Assembly: GCA_020053915.1 (NCBI GenBank) | Contig: JAGVMG010000002.1 | Location: 1 to 39,999 of the forward strand | From: Parachlamydiales bacterium | GTDB taxonomy: Bacteria > Chlamydiota > Chlamydiia > Chlamydiales > Rhabdochlamydiaceae | DNA: 39,999 bases | Direction of reading: 5' to 3' | In this document: piece by piece, positions 18,601-26,398 of the stretch | Layout: each line of letters begins with the position of its first letter | How positions within the stretch are numbered: the stretch's first letter is position 1 | Made by a program: the position numbers and the translations under genes | The notes under the pieces: model-generated | Told to the model about the DNA's origin: nothing | Database searches by the model: none | What the model saw: only the letters and a program-made list of their open reading frames with translations

Positions 18601-18687
18601 ACACTCCATACGCTGGTATTACCCAGATCATGTCATGAGGGTTAAACTCTAGAGAGAGTTCTTTCAGCCGTAAGGCACCCCTGGTGA
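18601..18687 (-). promoter_or_regulatory. TPP (thi-box) riboswitch aptamer
   Basis: The minus strand carries the conserved parts of the thiamine diphosphate aptamer in the right order: GGGGTGCC, GGCTGA, then ACCC, TGATCTGGGTAATACCAGCG and TATGGAG. The spacer between the two halves can form the variable P3 stem (ACTCTCTCTAGAGT). It lies 61 nt upstream of the transporter ATG. In-line with known TPP aptamers, the TGATCTGG block forms the pyrophosphate-sensing helix. Confidence 0.95.
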
Positions 18688-18799
18688 TTGGCATCAATGG
18701 TAAACTGGGCGTCATCTTTCCCTCAACTCAAAAATTGTCTTGTCAAAATAAGAAAAATTTTAGACCTTGAGGGACAACTTGATACACACTCAGGACCCT

Positions 18800-19312
18800 A
18801 TGCTTCAGAAAACGCTCTTTCTTGCCTTACTCACCTTCCTTCCTCTTGCCGCTTTCAGCAAAGACAAAGAACAGGGGCCCGATCACTTGATGGTGGGACC
18901 TGGTATTTTCGATGTAGATAAAACCTATCCTAAGTTTTTAGCACACCTCGAATACCGCTGGGACGTCAACTGCCATAACGTCCGTCCTCTTGTCGGTTTT
19001 TTTATTACGACCAATCAGGGCGTTTATGCCTGCGGCGGAGTGGCGTATGATATTTTCATCGGGCCACACTTTGTAATTACGCCCAGTTTTGCAGCGGGTG
19101 TTTTTGCGCATGGGTGGGGGAAAAATTTAGGTTTTCCGATCAACTTCCGCTCTGCAATGGAAATGGCCTACGTTTTTAAAGACAAAGGCAGAGTCGGCGC
19201 GCAATTCAATCACATTTCCAATGCGGGAATGCTGCACAGAAACCCAGGAGCCAATTCCTTGATTTTCTACTTCGCTGTTCCCTTTTCCAATGTGAAACAA
19301 GCTAAAAAGTAA
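18800..19312 (+). CDS. PagL-like lipid A 3-O-deacylase family outer-membrane protein
   Basis: A 170-aa protein from ATG 18800 with AGGA 5 nt upstream. An ATG at 18767 would add 11 residues before the signal peptide. The signal peptide covers 1-20 (LPLAAFS). The remainder alternates as a small beta barrel. The C-terminal part has FNHISNAG (His138, Ser140, Asn141) followed by NPGANSL (148-154), the His-x-Ser-Asn plus Asn-Pro-Gly pattern of PagL. PagL removes the 3-linked acyl chain of lipid A in the outer membrane. The third catalytic acid (a Glu in PagL) is not obvious here, so activity is uncertain. It is followed after 3 nt by a membrane protein gene, probably one operon. Confidence 0.72.
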   Translation: MLQKTLFLALLTFLPLAAFSKDKEQGPDHLMVGPGIFDVDKTYPKFLAHLEYRWDVNCHNVRPLVGFFITTNQGVYACGGVAYDIFIGPHFVITPSFAAGVFAHGWGKNLGFPINFRSAMEMAYVFKDKGRVGAQFNHISNAGMLHRNPGANSLIFYFAVPFSNVKQAKK

Positions 19313-19315
19313 GAC

Positions 19316-19834
19316 ATGGAAAAAGCAAAAATTCATCACTGGAAGCTGCGTTTGAGCATCGCTCTTCTGATGCTCATTCTCGCGTTTATTGGTGTGATCG
19401 TTACTGATATCTATCAAGATGGCGCTTGGCGCTACTGGCAAATCATTTCAATTGTCTACGCAGTCCTCAGCTTAAGCTTAAGTTTCTATCTCAAAAAAAT
19501 GGGATGGAGCAAGGCTTTTTGGACGATTTGGCACGAATTATTTCATTGGATAGGACTGGTGCTCGCTATTTTCGTCGTCGCCTATTTCGTCGACACAGGA
19601 ATCATGGGGAGATTTCAAAGTGGACTTGCTGTCCTGACTTTACTCGCTCTCGCGACGTACCTCGCCGGGATCTACATCGAAGCCACTTATATCCCTATCG
19701 GAGTACTCCTCGGATTTTTCGCGGCAGGCACGGCTCTGTTTCAAGCGTATATCTATTCGGTAATTCTCCCCTTAACGATTGTGGGAGCGCTCATCGTCGG
19801 CTGGATCGTCTACCGCAGCCGGTTAAAAGATTAA
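19316..19834 (+). CDS. Conserved membrane protein of unknown function
   Basis: A 172-aa protein with about five hydrophobic segments, at roughly residues 12-30, 42-58, 73-93, 100-120 and 127-165, and basic ends (KAKIHHWK, YRSRLKD). I do not recognise a family. Its start follows the PagL-like stop by 3 nt, so the two are translated from one message, and a role in the envelope is a guess from that. The 3' end overlaps the convergent acetyltransferase gene by 4 bp. Confidence 0.7.
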   Translation: MEKAKIHHWKLRLSIALLMLILAFIGVIVTDIYQDGAWRYWQIISIVYAVLSLSLSFYLKKMGWSKAFWTIWHELFHWIGLVLAIFVVAYFVDTGIMGRFQSGLAVLTLLALATYLAGIYIEATYIPIGVLLGFFAAGTALFQAYIYSVILPLTIVGALIVGWIVYRSRLKD

Positions 19835-20394
19835 CGGCGATTTTTCCATGCCTCTACTGTCATCCGATATAGAACATGTCTTCTCAATGGATGGCCTTCT
19901 GGAATTTTTGGATAATCAAAATCGTCTTTAGAGTTCCGATGCATACCCAGTTTTTCCATGACGCGCCTGGATCGAAGATTCGCTGGAACTGTGATTGAAA
20001 CGATTTCATCCAGCTTCAATGTCTCAAAACCATACTCGAGCGCAGCTCTCGCTCCTTCTGTTGCATACCCTTGCCCCCAAAATTCTGGAAGCAAACGCCA
20101 ACCCACTTCAATTGCCGGAGTGAAGTGTGCCTCAAAGCCAATGGGCCAAAGACCGATCCAGCCGATGAAGTCGGAGATGTTTGGGACAGAGACTGCCCAA
20201 AGCCCCCACCCATGGTCTTGGATGTGTTGCGTATACACTTCCATGCGAGCAGCGCTTTCTTCGCGCGTCAAAGAATTCAGAAAAAATTCCATCACTCGAG
20301 AATCCGCATTTAGCCTCGCGAGAGAATCCAAGTCTTCTTCCCGCCAAGGGCGCAGGATTAATCGTTCCGTAGTAATCGTGTTGTCTAAGACCAT
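19831..20394 (-). CDS. GNAT acetyltransferase, RimJ/RimL type
   Basis: A 187-aa protein. It opens with TERLILRPWREEDLDSL, typical of the RimJ/RimL/Acetyltransf_3 group. The acetyl-CoA loop is PEFWGQGYATEGARAAL, followed by IVSITVPANLRSRRVMEKLG, the usual last strand and helix. Members acetylate the N-terminus of ribosomal proteins or small amines. The acceptor here is unknown. It is a single gene with no evident operon. Confidence 0.88.
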   Translation of the reverse strand: MVLDNTITTERLILRPWREEDLDSLARLNADSRVMEFFLNSLTREESAARMEVYTQHIQDHGWGLWAVSVPNISDFIGWIGLWPIGFEAHFTPAIEVGWRLLPEFWGQGYATEGARAALEYGFETLKLDEIVSITVPANLRSRRVMEKLGMHRNSKDDFDYPKIPEGHPLRRHVLYRMTVEAWKNRR

Positions 20395-20659
20395 ATTATT
20401 CAGAAATTTGAGTGATGTTTACGAGCCATTGTAGCACTGCAATACGTGGATTTCTATGAAAAAATGAATAGCCAGCAAGGCCAGCCGAATCATTATAAAA
20501 CTAATAATCAACTGCTTACGAAAACCACTCTGTAAAACATTCATTTTAAAATAATTATTCACACATCCTTAACGTTATTCGGAAATAAAATTTTATATCT
20601 AATTGAAAAGAAAGAAATTAGATGATATAATTCCGTCTTTAACAATGGAGAATATTAAT

Positions 20660-21283
20660 ATGCCAAAAATCAATCCTAATTATTTAAAAGACGCGATTTT
20701 AGAATATAAAAAAGAAACAAAACGGAAGGGACGTGATCCTCAAGGTCGCTCCTATGTCTCATCGCCCGAGTGTCGAATGTTAAGAGCTCTTCTTTTAGAA
20801 ACTCTTGATCAGGGCAAGCAGATGTTAACGACACTCCATTGTTTTATACAGCGACCGCATCTAGAAAAGATAATTCATGAGTTAACACCTATTATTGCCT
20901 ACGATTTAGGGAAGCGATATCCTGAACTGTCTTATACACAACGTGACGAACAGGCGAAACAATTTTCGCACACTTTTGTTAGAAACTATTCCGATACTTG
21001 TCATTATTATGGAAAAAAGCTGACTCCTCAAATCCGCGCAGTTGCCGAAATTCGACAGAAATTCATCCAGTCTGAAAAACCGTTATCTTATTTACAAAGA
21101 GGAAAAATACGCGTACTACGCTTCGAGACAGTCCCTTTATGTCATCACTTAATGAGTGAGTGGACGAAGTTCACCGCAACGATTATGCAAAACAAGGAAG
21201 CCATGCGACAAAATAAACCACTTGATCGACTTGGAATCTTGAAATTTAATGAATTGGTACAGCACGGAACCCGTAAAATTTGA
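20660..21283 (+). CDS. Hypothetical protein, helical and basic
   Basis: A 207-aa protein from ATG 20660, which has GGAG 9 nt upstream. The frame extends upstream through ATG 20645 to a TTG at 20603. Lys/Arg-rich and Tyr-rich, largely helical by pattern, with no signal peptide or membrane segment, and it contains a HCFIQRPH stretch. I recognise no family. The gene and the 265 bp before it are more AT-rich than the flanks, which may point to a lineage-specific acquisition. No promoter is clear in that 265 bp. Confidence 0.65.
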   Translation: MPKINPNYLKDAILEYKKETKRKGRDPQGRSYVSSPECRMLRALLLETLDQGKQMLTTLHCFIQRPHLEKIIHELTPIIAYDLGKRYPELSYTQRDEQAKQFSHTFVRNYSDTCHYYGKKLTPQIRAVAEIRQKFIQSEKPLSYLQRGKIRVLRFETVPLCHHLMSEWTKFTATIMQNKEAMRQNKPLDRLGILKFNELVQHGTRKI

Positions 21284-21299
21284 TAAGGAAGTTAAAGCC

Positions 21300-22811
21300 T
21301 TACCTGTCTGCGCCAAAAGCGAGCGGCAAATAGATCAATAGATCTGAGGCGTTAAGGCAATAAGAGGTGAGCTCTGTAACTGCAATCTCACCGGCTCTAC
21401 CATGGAGCGCGACAGCGAGGATAGCGCCTTCCCAAGGATCCATGCCCTGGGCGATCAAGGCTGCCACCATGCCGGTGAGTACGTCGCCAGAGCCAGCTGT
21501 CGCCATTCCGGGATCGCCGCACGTGACGATCATCGGTTTTTTCCCAGGATGGAAGATCACTGTCGGTGCGCCTTTAAGAATGAGGGTGACTTGTTTTTTC
21601 TCGACATATTCTTGAACGTCTGAAAATACAAACGTATCGGTCTCTTTAAAGCCGCTGAGCAAGTGTTTCATTTCGCCATGATGCGGGGTGAGCACAGAAT
21701 GCTCGGGCAGTTTCCACGAGGGAGACTCACCGAGAAAATAGAGGGCATCCGCATCAATAACGCACGGGATTTTCAAATGAGACAGGAGCATTTTAATCGC
21801 TTTTTTCGATTCCTTGTCGCGTCCCATTCCGGGGCCGATAAAGACGGCTTTCGCGCGTTTAGCTTCTTCGAGAATCCTCTCATCATCTTCCCTGTCCCAT
21901 CCTTCACGGATGAGCTCGTAGGGAGCCGCACTTAAATCCACTTCCATTCCTTGCGGGTAAAAGAGGCGAACGATCCCAGCTCCGCTTTTCAATGCAGCGG
22001 TGCTGGCAAGAAGCGCAGCGCCGGGCATGTTGGGAGATCCCGCAATTCCAAGCACATAGCCCGCTTCATATTTATGGCGCGTGCGGTGCATCGGAGGCAA
22101 AAGATCAGGCATCGTTTCATCGAGAAACAAAAAACTTTCTGTCTTGGCGCTTTCAATATAAGAGTCCTTGAGGCCAAAGGAAGCGCCTTGCAACTCTCCG
22201 ATGTAGTTCCAGCCTTCTCCGATAAAAAATCCGATTTTAGGAAGACCGAGATAAATGGTGAGATCGGCGTGGATGGCCACCGTTTCAACAGCTCCTGTAT
22301 TGCCGTTTACGCCGGACGGAATATCGATAGCGATAATGGGCAAGCGGCATTCATTGGCAGCGACAATCGCTTGTGCTAACACCCCTTCTGCTTTTCCGTG
22401 AAAGCCTGTACCCACAAGCCCGTCGAGGATAATCCCCTGTGGCTCGAAATGAAAGGCCTGCTCGCTACGGACAAAGTGAACCTTGCCGCCCGCTTGGGTA
22501 AAACGCTCGTGCATTTTGCGGCAAAGCGGCCCGCAGGTGTCGAGTGAATAAATGTGATAGGCAAAAACGGTATGACCTCGCTCGATCAAATAACGGCCGG
22601 CGACATAGGCATCTCCTCCGTTATTGCCTTTGCCGATAAGAAGAGTGACCACTTTAGGAAGCTCGTTCGCAAGAAGGAACTCTTCTGTGATTTCAGCGAT
22701 CGCTTTTCCTGCATTTTCCATGAACTCAGTATCGGAGGCTCCTTCGGCGTAGGCCATTCCTTCGATCCGAGACATCTCAAGGGCGGTCACGACTTTGATG
22801 GAATCAATCAT
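21300..22811 (-). CDS. nnr: Bifunctional NAD(P)H-hydrate epimerase / ADP-dependent dehydratase
   Basis: A 503-aa cytosolic repair enzyme that converts damaged NAD(P)H hydrate back to NAD(P)H. The N-terminal YjeF epimerase half (about 1-215) has ENAGKAIAEI, GKGNNGGDAYVAGRYL and AIDIPSGVNGNTG. The C-terminal ribokinase-like dehydratase half has IAGSPNMPGAALLASTAAL, VIDADALYFL, LTPHHGEMKHLL and the AGSGDVLTGMVAALIAQGMD loop. Both catalytic halves look intact and the length fits the family. Its ATG overlaps the gpsA stop by 3 nt (ATGA), so the two are coupled. Confidence 0.95.
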   Translation of the reverse strand: MIDSIKVVTALEMSRIEGMAYAEGASDTEFMENAGKAIAEITEEFLLANELPKVVTLLIGKGNNGGDAYVAGRYLIERGHTVFAYHIYSLDTCGPLCRKMHERFTQAGGKVHFVRSEQAFHFEPQGIILDGLVGTGFHGKAEGVLAQAIVAANECRLPIIAIDIPSGVNGNTGAVETVAIHADLTIYLGLPKIGFFIGEGWNYIGELQGASFGLKDSYIESAKTESFLFLDETMPDLLPPMHRTRHKYEAGYVLGIAGSPNMPGAALLASTAALKSGAGIVRLFYPQGMEVDLSAAPYELIREGWDREDDERILEEAKRAKAVFIGPGMGRDKESKKAIKMLLSHLKIPCVIDADALYFLGESPSWKLPEHSVLTPHHGEMKHLLSGFKETDTFVFSDVQEYVEKKQVTLILKGAPTVIFHPGKKPMIVTCGDPGMATAGSGDVLTGMVAALIAQGMDPWEGAILAVALHGRAGEIAVTELTSYCLNASDLLIYLPLAFGADR

Positions 22812-23806
22812 AGGTGCTCTTCCTTAATCGCGCGTTGCAGCAGCGATTTCACGGCGTCTTTCGGATCAAGCCCTTCATAGAGAATGGAATAGATGGCTTG
22901 AGTGATGGGAACAGGAATCTTGGCTTTTTGGGCAAGCTGCAATGCAGACACACAGGTGTATGCACCTTCAACGACCATACCGATTTTTTCTTGAGCAGAT
23001 CTGGGATCCAGCCCTTCTGCGATACATCTTCCAAACATGTAATTGCGGCTTAATTTCGAAAGACAGGTGACGCAAAGATCGCCCATGCCAGAGAGTCCAT
23101 TCAATGTTTCGGGATTACAGCCTTTGGTGACAGAGAGTTTACGGATCTCGTGCAAGCCTCGTGTCATGAGAGCCGCTTTTGTGTTGTCGCCAAAGCCGAG
23201 TCCGTCAGAAATACCGCACGCGATCGCAATGATATTCTTCATCGCCCCCCCGAAGGCGACTCCATTGACATCACCATTCGGATAGATCCGGAAATAAGGG
23301 GTCGTGAAAATATCGACAATCTTGTGCATGAGAGAAGGGTCATACGAAGCGCAAATGACAGCTGTCGGCAATTTATAAATCACCTCTTCCGCATGGCTAG
23401 GTCCGCTTAAGCAACAGATCTGTTTTCTCATCTCTTCGCCCAAGACCTGAGTCACGACATCGGGAAGTAACAGTCCGCTATTTTGTTCAATGCCCTTGGA
23501 TGTAATCACAATGGGACACTGCACACTTCCAAAGGCAAGCACTTGTTCAAAAACTGGGCGGATCCCTTTCGAAGTGACCGATTCGACGAGAAGTTCCGCT
23601 TGATCGAGGGCTTCTTTCAGATCGCTTGTAAATTCTAGTCGATCATCTGCTTTTGACCGAGGAAGTTTGGGATGCTCCCGTTTTTTCTTCAACGTCTTTG
23701 CAAATTCAGGGTTTGCTGTCCATAGCATGACCTGATGGCCGTTGGATGCCAATAAGTTTGCTAAGCAATAGCCCCAAGTTCCAGCTCCCAGATAAGCAAT
23801 ACGCAT
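22808..23806 (-). CDS. gpsA: NAD(P)-dependent glycerol-3-phosphate dehydrogenase
   Basis: A 332-aa protein from ATG 23806 (MRIAYLGAGTWG) with a GAGGAAG site upstream. The open frame to 23833 adds nine unlikely residues. It reduces dihydroxyacetone phosphate to sn-glycerol 3-phosphate for phospholipid synthesis. It has the dinucleotide loop GAGTWG (7-12), SGPSHAEEV, GGAMKNIIAIACGISDGLG with the catalytic Lys, and NTKAALMTRG, and GLSGMGDLCVTC completes the family pattern. It is translationally coupled to nnr downstream. Confidence 0.96.
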   Translation of the reverse strand: MRIAYLGAGTWGYCLANLLASNGHQVMLWTANPEFAKTLKKKREHPKLPRSKADDRLEFTSDLKEALDQAELLVESVTSKGIRPVFEQVLAFGSVQCPIVITSKGIEQNSGLLLPDVVTQVLGEEMRKQICCLSGPSHAEEVIYKLPTAVICASYDPSLMHKIVDIFTTPYFRIYPNGDVNGVAFGGAMKNIIAIACGISDGLGFGDNTKAALMTRGLHEIRKLSVTKGCNPETLNGLSGMGDLCVTCLSKLSRNYMFGRCIAEGLDPRSAQEKIGMVVEGAYTCVSALQLAQKAKIPVPITQAIYSILYEGLDPKDAVKSLLQRAIKEEHL

Positions 23807-23946
23807 GCGTCTTCCTCTTTTTCTGCGTAGCATAGCAGAAGGGACCGCGATCGATCAAGGATCGATATAAGGATTCATCCTCCCTCAGGCGGAAACTCGG
23901 CTCTTCGCGGAGAGGATCTTTTCATGTACAGCTTAAAATCCTGATA

Positions 23947-23997
23947 CTCGATGTCCCACTTTTTTAACCCATCAGGATAAAAAAGTGGGACATCGAG
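23947..23997. repeat. Perfect 20-bp inverted repeat with 11-nt loop and pseudoknot potential
   Basis: CTCGATGTCCCACTTTTTTA (23947-23966) is exactly complementary to 23978-23997. The loop ends with ATCAGGA (23971-23977), which is complementary to TCCTGAT at 23939-23945 just outside the stem, so an H-type pseudoknot or an alternative fold is possible. The U-run is buried in the stem, so it is not an ordinary terminator. It lies in the 319-bp divergent region between gpsA and the ATPase gene; I see nothing else in that region beyond AT-rich promoter-like sequence. Confidence 0.85.
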
Positions 23998-24125
23998 CGG
24001 CAACTTTAAAATCGTAAAGCACTACTGATAAACTAGATAGCAAATTTCGAATCACCAAATCATATTTTGTTGATTTAGTGACTGAAAAATGCTACGATAA
24101 ACACATCACCAAACAAGGATTCAAA

Positions 24126-25550
24126 ATGCAACATTCATTTGTAGGACGGAAAAGAGAGCTTCAGATGCTCAGTGAGCTCTTTAAGAAGAAATCAGCCAGC
24201 CTTGTGGTCATTCGAGGAAGACGCCGTATTGGCAAGAGCCGTCTAGCACAAGAGTTCGCTCAGAAAACCCCTCATTATGTTTTTTCTGGACTTCCACCGA
24301 CAAGTGGTATTTCAGCTGCCGATCAAAAGGAAGAATTTGCTCGTCAACTACAACGTGAAATGAAAATCCCTCTCCCAAGAGCTGACGATTGGGGCGATCT
24401 GTTTTGGCACTTAGCACGACAGTCTCAAAAAGGAAAAATTGTTCTTGTTTTAGATGAAATTAGCTGGATGGGATCAAAGGACCCTACGTTTCTTGGAAAA
24501 CTCAAAACTGCTTGGGATCTCTATTTCAAAAACAACCCTCAGCTAGTTTTAATTCTGTGCGGATCGATTTCAAGCTGGATTGAAGAAAATATTCTTAGCA
24601 GTACTGGATTTATGGGAAGAATCTCCTTAGACATCGTTTTGGAGGAACTGCCTTTATATGAATGTAATGAGTTTTGGAATGCCGAGCAAGATAGGGTAAC
24701 AGCTTTTGACAAGCTTAAAGTGCTTTCTTTAATGGGCGGTGTCCCCCGCTATCTTGAAGAAATTTTACCAAACCAAAGCGCTGAAACAAATATCCAAAGA
24801 CTGTGCTTTCGAAAAGAGGGCTTTCTTTTTAACGAGTTTGAACGAATCTTTTCAGATTTATTCTCGTCAAGAAGCACTACTTATAAAATTATTGTTGAAA
24901 GGTTAGCTGAAGGACCTTGCGAACTTAAAGACATCTATACTGCATTGAATGTTAAGAAAAACAGCCTGGTTTCAAAATACATGGAAGACCTCGTTACAGC
25001 TGGCTTTGTTTCCCGCGATTTTACCTGGCATCTTAAAACAGGTTTGGATTCAAAATTGAGTCATTATCGACTCAAAGACAATTACTTGAGATTCTATCTC
25101 AAGTATATCGAACCTAATAAAAAGAAGATCGAAAAACAAGGGTTAAAGCTATTACCTCAATGGCAATCTGCTATGGGATTACAGTTTGAAAACCTTGTTC
25201 TCAGCAACCGGAAAACAATCCAAAGAATCCTTGGTATCGATCCTTCTGAAATCGTAAATGACAATCCATTTTTTCAGCATAAAGCAAACGATCACCAGGG
25301 ATGTCAAATTGACTACATGATCCAAACGAAATTTGGAACGTGCTATTTATGCGAAATCAAATTTCACGCTCAGGAAATTACAAAAAGTATCATCGATGAA
25401 ATAAAACAAAAAATAAAAAACCTAGCTCTTCCTAAAAATATGTCCATACGACCTGTTTTGATTCACGTGAATGGCGTAGATGAACCTGTATTGGAAAGTG
25501 ATTTCTTCTCCTCTATTATCGACTTTAATGATCTTCTGCACAAAAACTAA
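24126..25550 (+). CDS. AAA-type ATPase with C-terminal DUF234 nuclease-like domain
   Basis: A 474-aa protein from ATG 24126 with AAGGA 6 nt upstream. An ATG at 24078 would add 16 residues. It begins FVGRKRELQMLSELF, has the P-loop RRRIGKS (Gly36-Lys37-Ser38) and the Walker B LVLDE (Asp110-Glu111), and includes ILCGSISSWIE and LMGGVPRYLEE, as in the archaeal-type ATPase/DUF234 group. A winged-helix segment follows at about 275-325. The C-terminus holds a PD-(D/E)xK-like pattern: Asp396 in QIDYM and Glu410-x-Lys412 in CEIKF. Family members are patchily distributed in bacteria and archaea. Their role is mostly unknown, with suggestions of defence or mobile-element functions. Confidence 0.85.
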   Translation: MQHSFVGRKRELQMLSELFKKKSASLVVIRGRRRIGKSRLAQEFAQKTPHYVFSGLPPTSGISAADQKEEFARQLQREMKIPLPRADDWGDLFWHLARQSQKGKIVLVLDEISWMGSKDPTFLGKLKTAWDLYFKNNPQLVLILCGSISSWIEENILSSTGFMGRISLDIVLEELPLYECNEFWNAEQDRVTAFDKLKVLSLMGGVPRYLEEILPNQSAETNIQRLCFRKEGFLFNEFERIFSDLFSSRSTTYKIIVERLAEGPCELKDIYTALNVKKNSLVSKYMEDLVTAGFVSRDFTWHLKTGLDSKLSHYRLKDNYLRFYLKYIEPNKKKIEKQGLKLLPQWQSAMGLQFENLVLSNRKTIQRILGIDPSEIVNDNPFFQHKANDHQGCQIDYMIQTKFGTCYLCEIKFHAQEITKSIIDEIKQKIKNLALPKNMSIRPVLIHVNGVDEPVLESDFFSSIIDFNDLLHKN

Positions 25551-25721
25551 GGTTAAAGTCTAATTCAGGCACATTATTCTCTTAAAAAAACATCACGAGA
25601 ACTAATAGTCAATTTAAATAGACAAAAAATGTAATTTTACAGTATATTCCATTGATTACTCTTTAAAGCAAAGTCATCATTATACAAATTAGCAAAATTC
25701 CATTTTCAACTTCTATAAAAA

Positions 25722-26396
25722 ATGCTCAAACACATAAAGAACGAAGAATTTGATATTATTTTTTTATTAATCGCACTTACTATAGGTCTAATAGTCGGCT
25801 GTAAAATAGGGAGACGTTTGAGACAGAGTGTTGCAAGCTGGAGTCTTGAAAATAGCGGTGAAGCTCTGGTTAGGGAATCTTTGGAAGAGTATTGTAAAAA
25901 TAAAGATGCGCATGTTTTAAATTGTGTTACTTTACGTTTAGAAGATGGTTCTACTACTCAGATTGATCACATTTTGGTAAGCACGAAAGGCATATTCGTA
26001 ATCGAAACTAAACATTATAAAGGATGGATCTTAAGTCATCCTAGAGCAAAATTTTGGGCTCAAATTATTTACAAGAATAAACACTTATTTCAAAATCCAA
26101 TTTTTCAGAATTACAAACACATCAAGGAGATTCAACGCATTCTTGATTTTTTGGAGCCTCAACTAATCCATAATTTCGTCGTTTTTAGTGGAGAGTCCAT
26201 ATTTAAAAGAGAAAAAATCGAAAACGTATTTCTCAAAGAAGAATTAATTCCAGAAATAGATAAATACCCAGACAGAAAAATAAGTTTGAATCGAGTTCAG
26301 TTTTGTGTCGGACGTTTAGAATATATGCGTTTAAAACTAAGCAGAAAGACCGATGTGGAGCATCAGGCATATTTAATGCAAAAGTTTGGTCGATAG
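25722..26396 (+). CDS. NERD-domain nuclease-related membrane protein
   Basis: A 224-aa protein. One N-terminal membrane segment spans about residues 11-27, followed by a basic stop (KIGRRLRQS). The NERD core has SGEALVRESLEEY, QIDHILVSTKGIFVIETKHYKG with Asp82, Glu95 and Lys97 in PD-(D/E)xK spacing, and a VVFSGES strand. NERD domains are related to restriction-type nucleases; functions are poorly known. No strong ribosome site precedes the ATG, and the 171 bp before it are AT-rich with no recognised feature. It pairs with the ATPase gene upstream in an AT-rich insert. It ends 2 bp from the convergent pyrophosphorylase gene. Confidence 0.85.
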   Translation: MLKHIKNEEFDIIFLLIALTIGLIVGCKIGRRLRQSVASWSLENSGEALVRESLEEYCKNKDAHVLNCVTLRLEDGSTTQIDHILVSTKGIFVIETKHYKGWILSHPRAKFWAQIIYKNKHLFQNPIFQNYKHIKEIQRILDFLEPQLIHNFVVFSGESIFKREKIENVFLKEELIPEIDKYPDRKISLNRVQFCVGRLEYMRLKLSRKTDVEHQAYLMQKFGR

Positions 26397-26398
26397 TC

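Noticed and set aside
23947-23997. The 20-bp inverted repeat as a plain terminator
   Set aside because: The T-run is inside the stem and no T-run follows on either strand. Neither flanking gene ends here; both start on either side.
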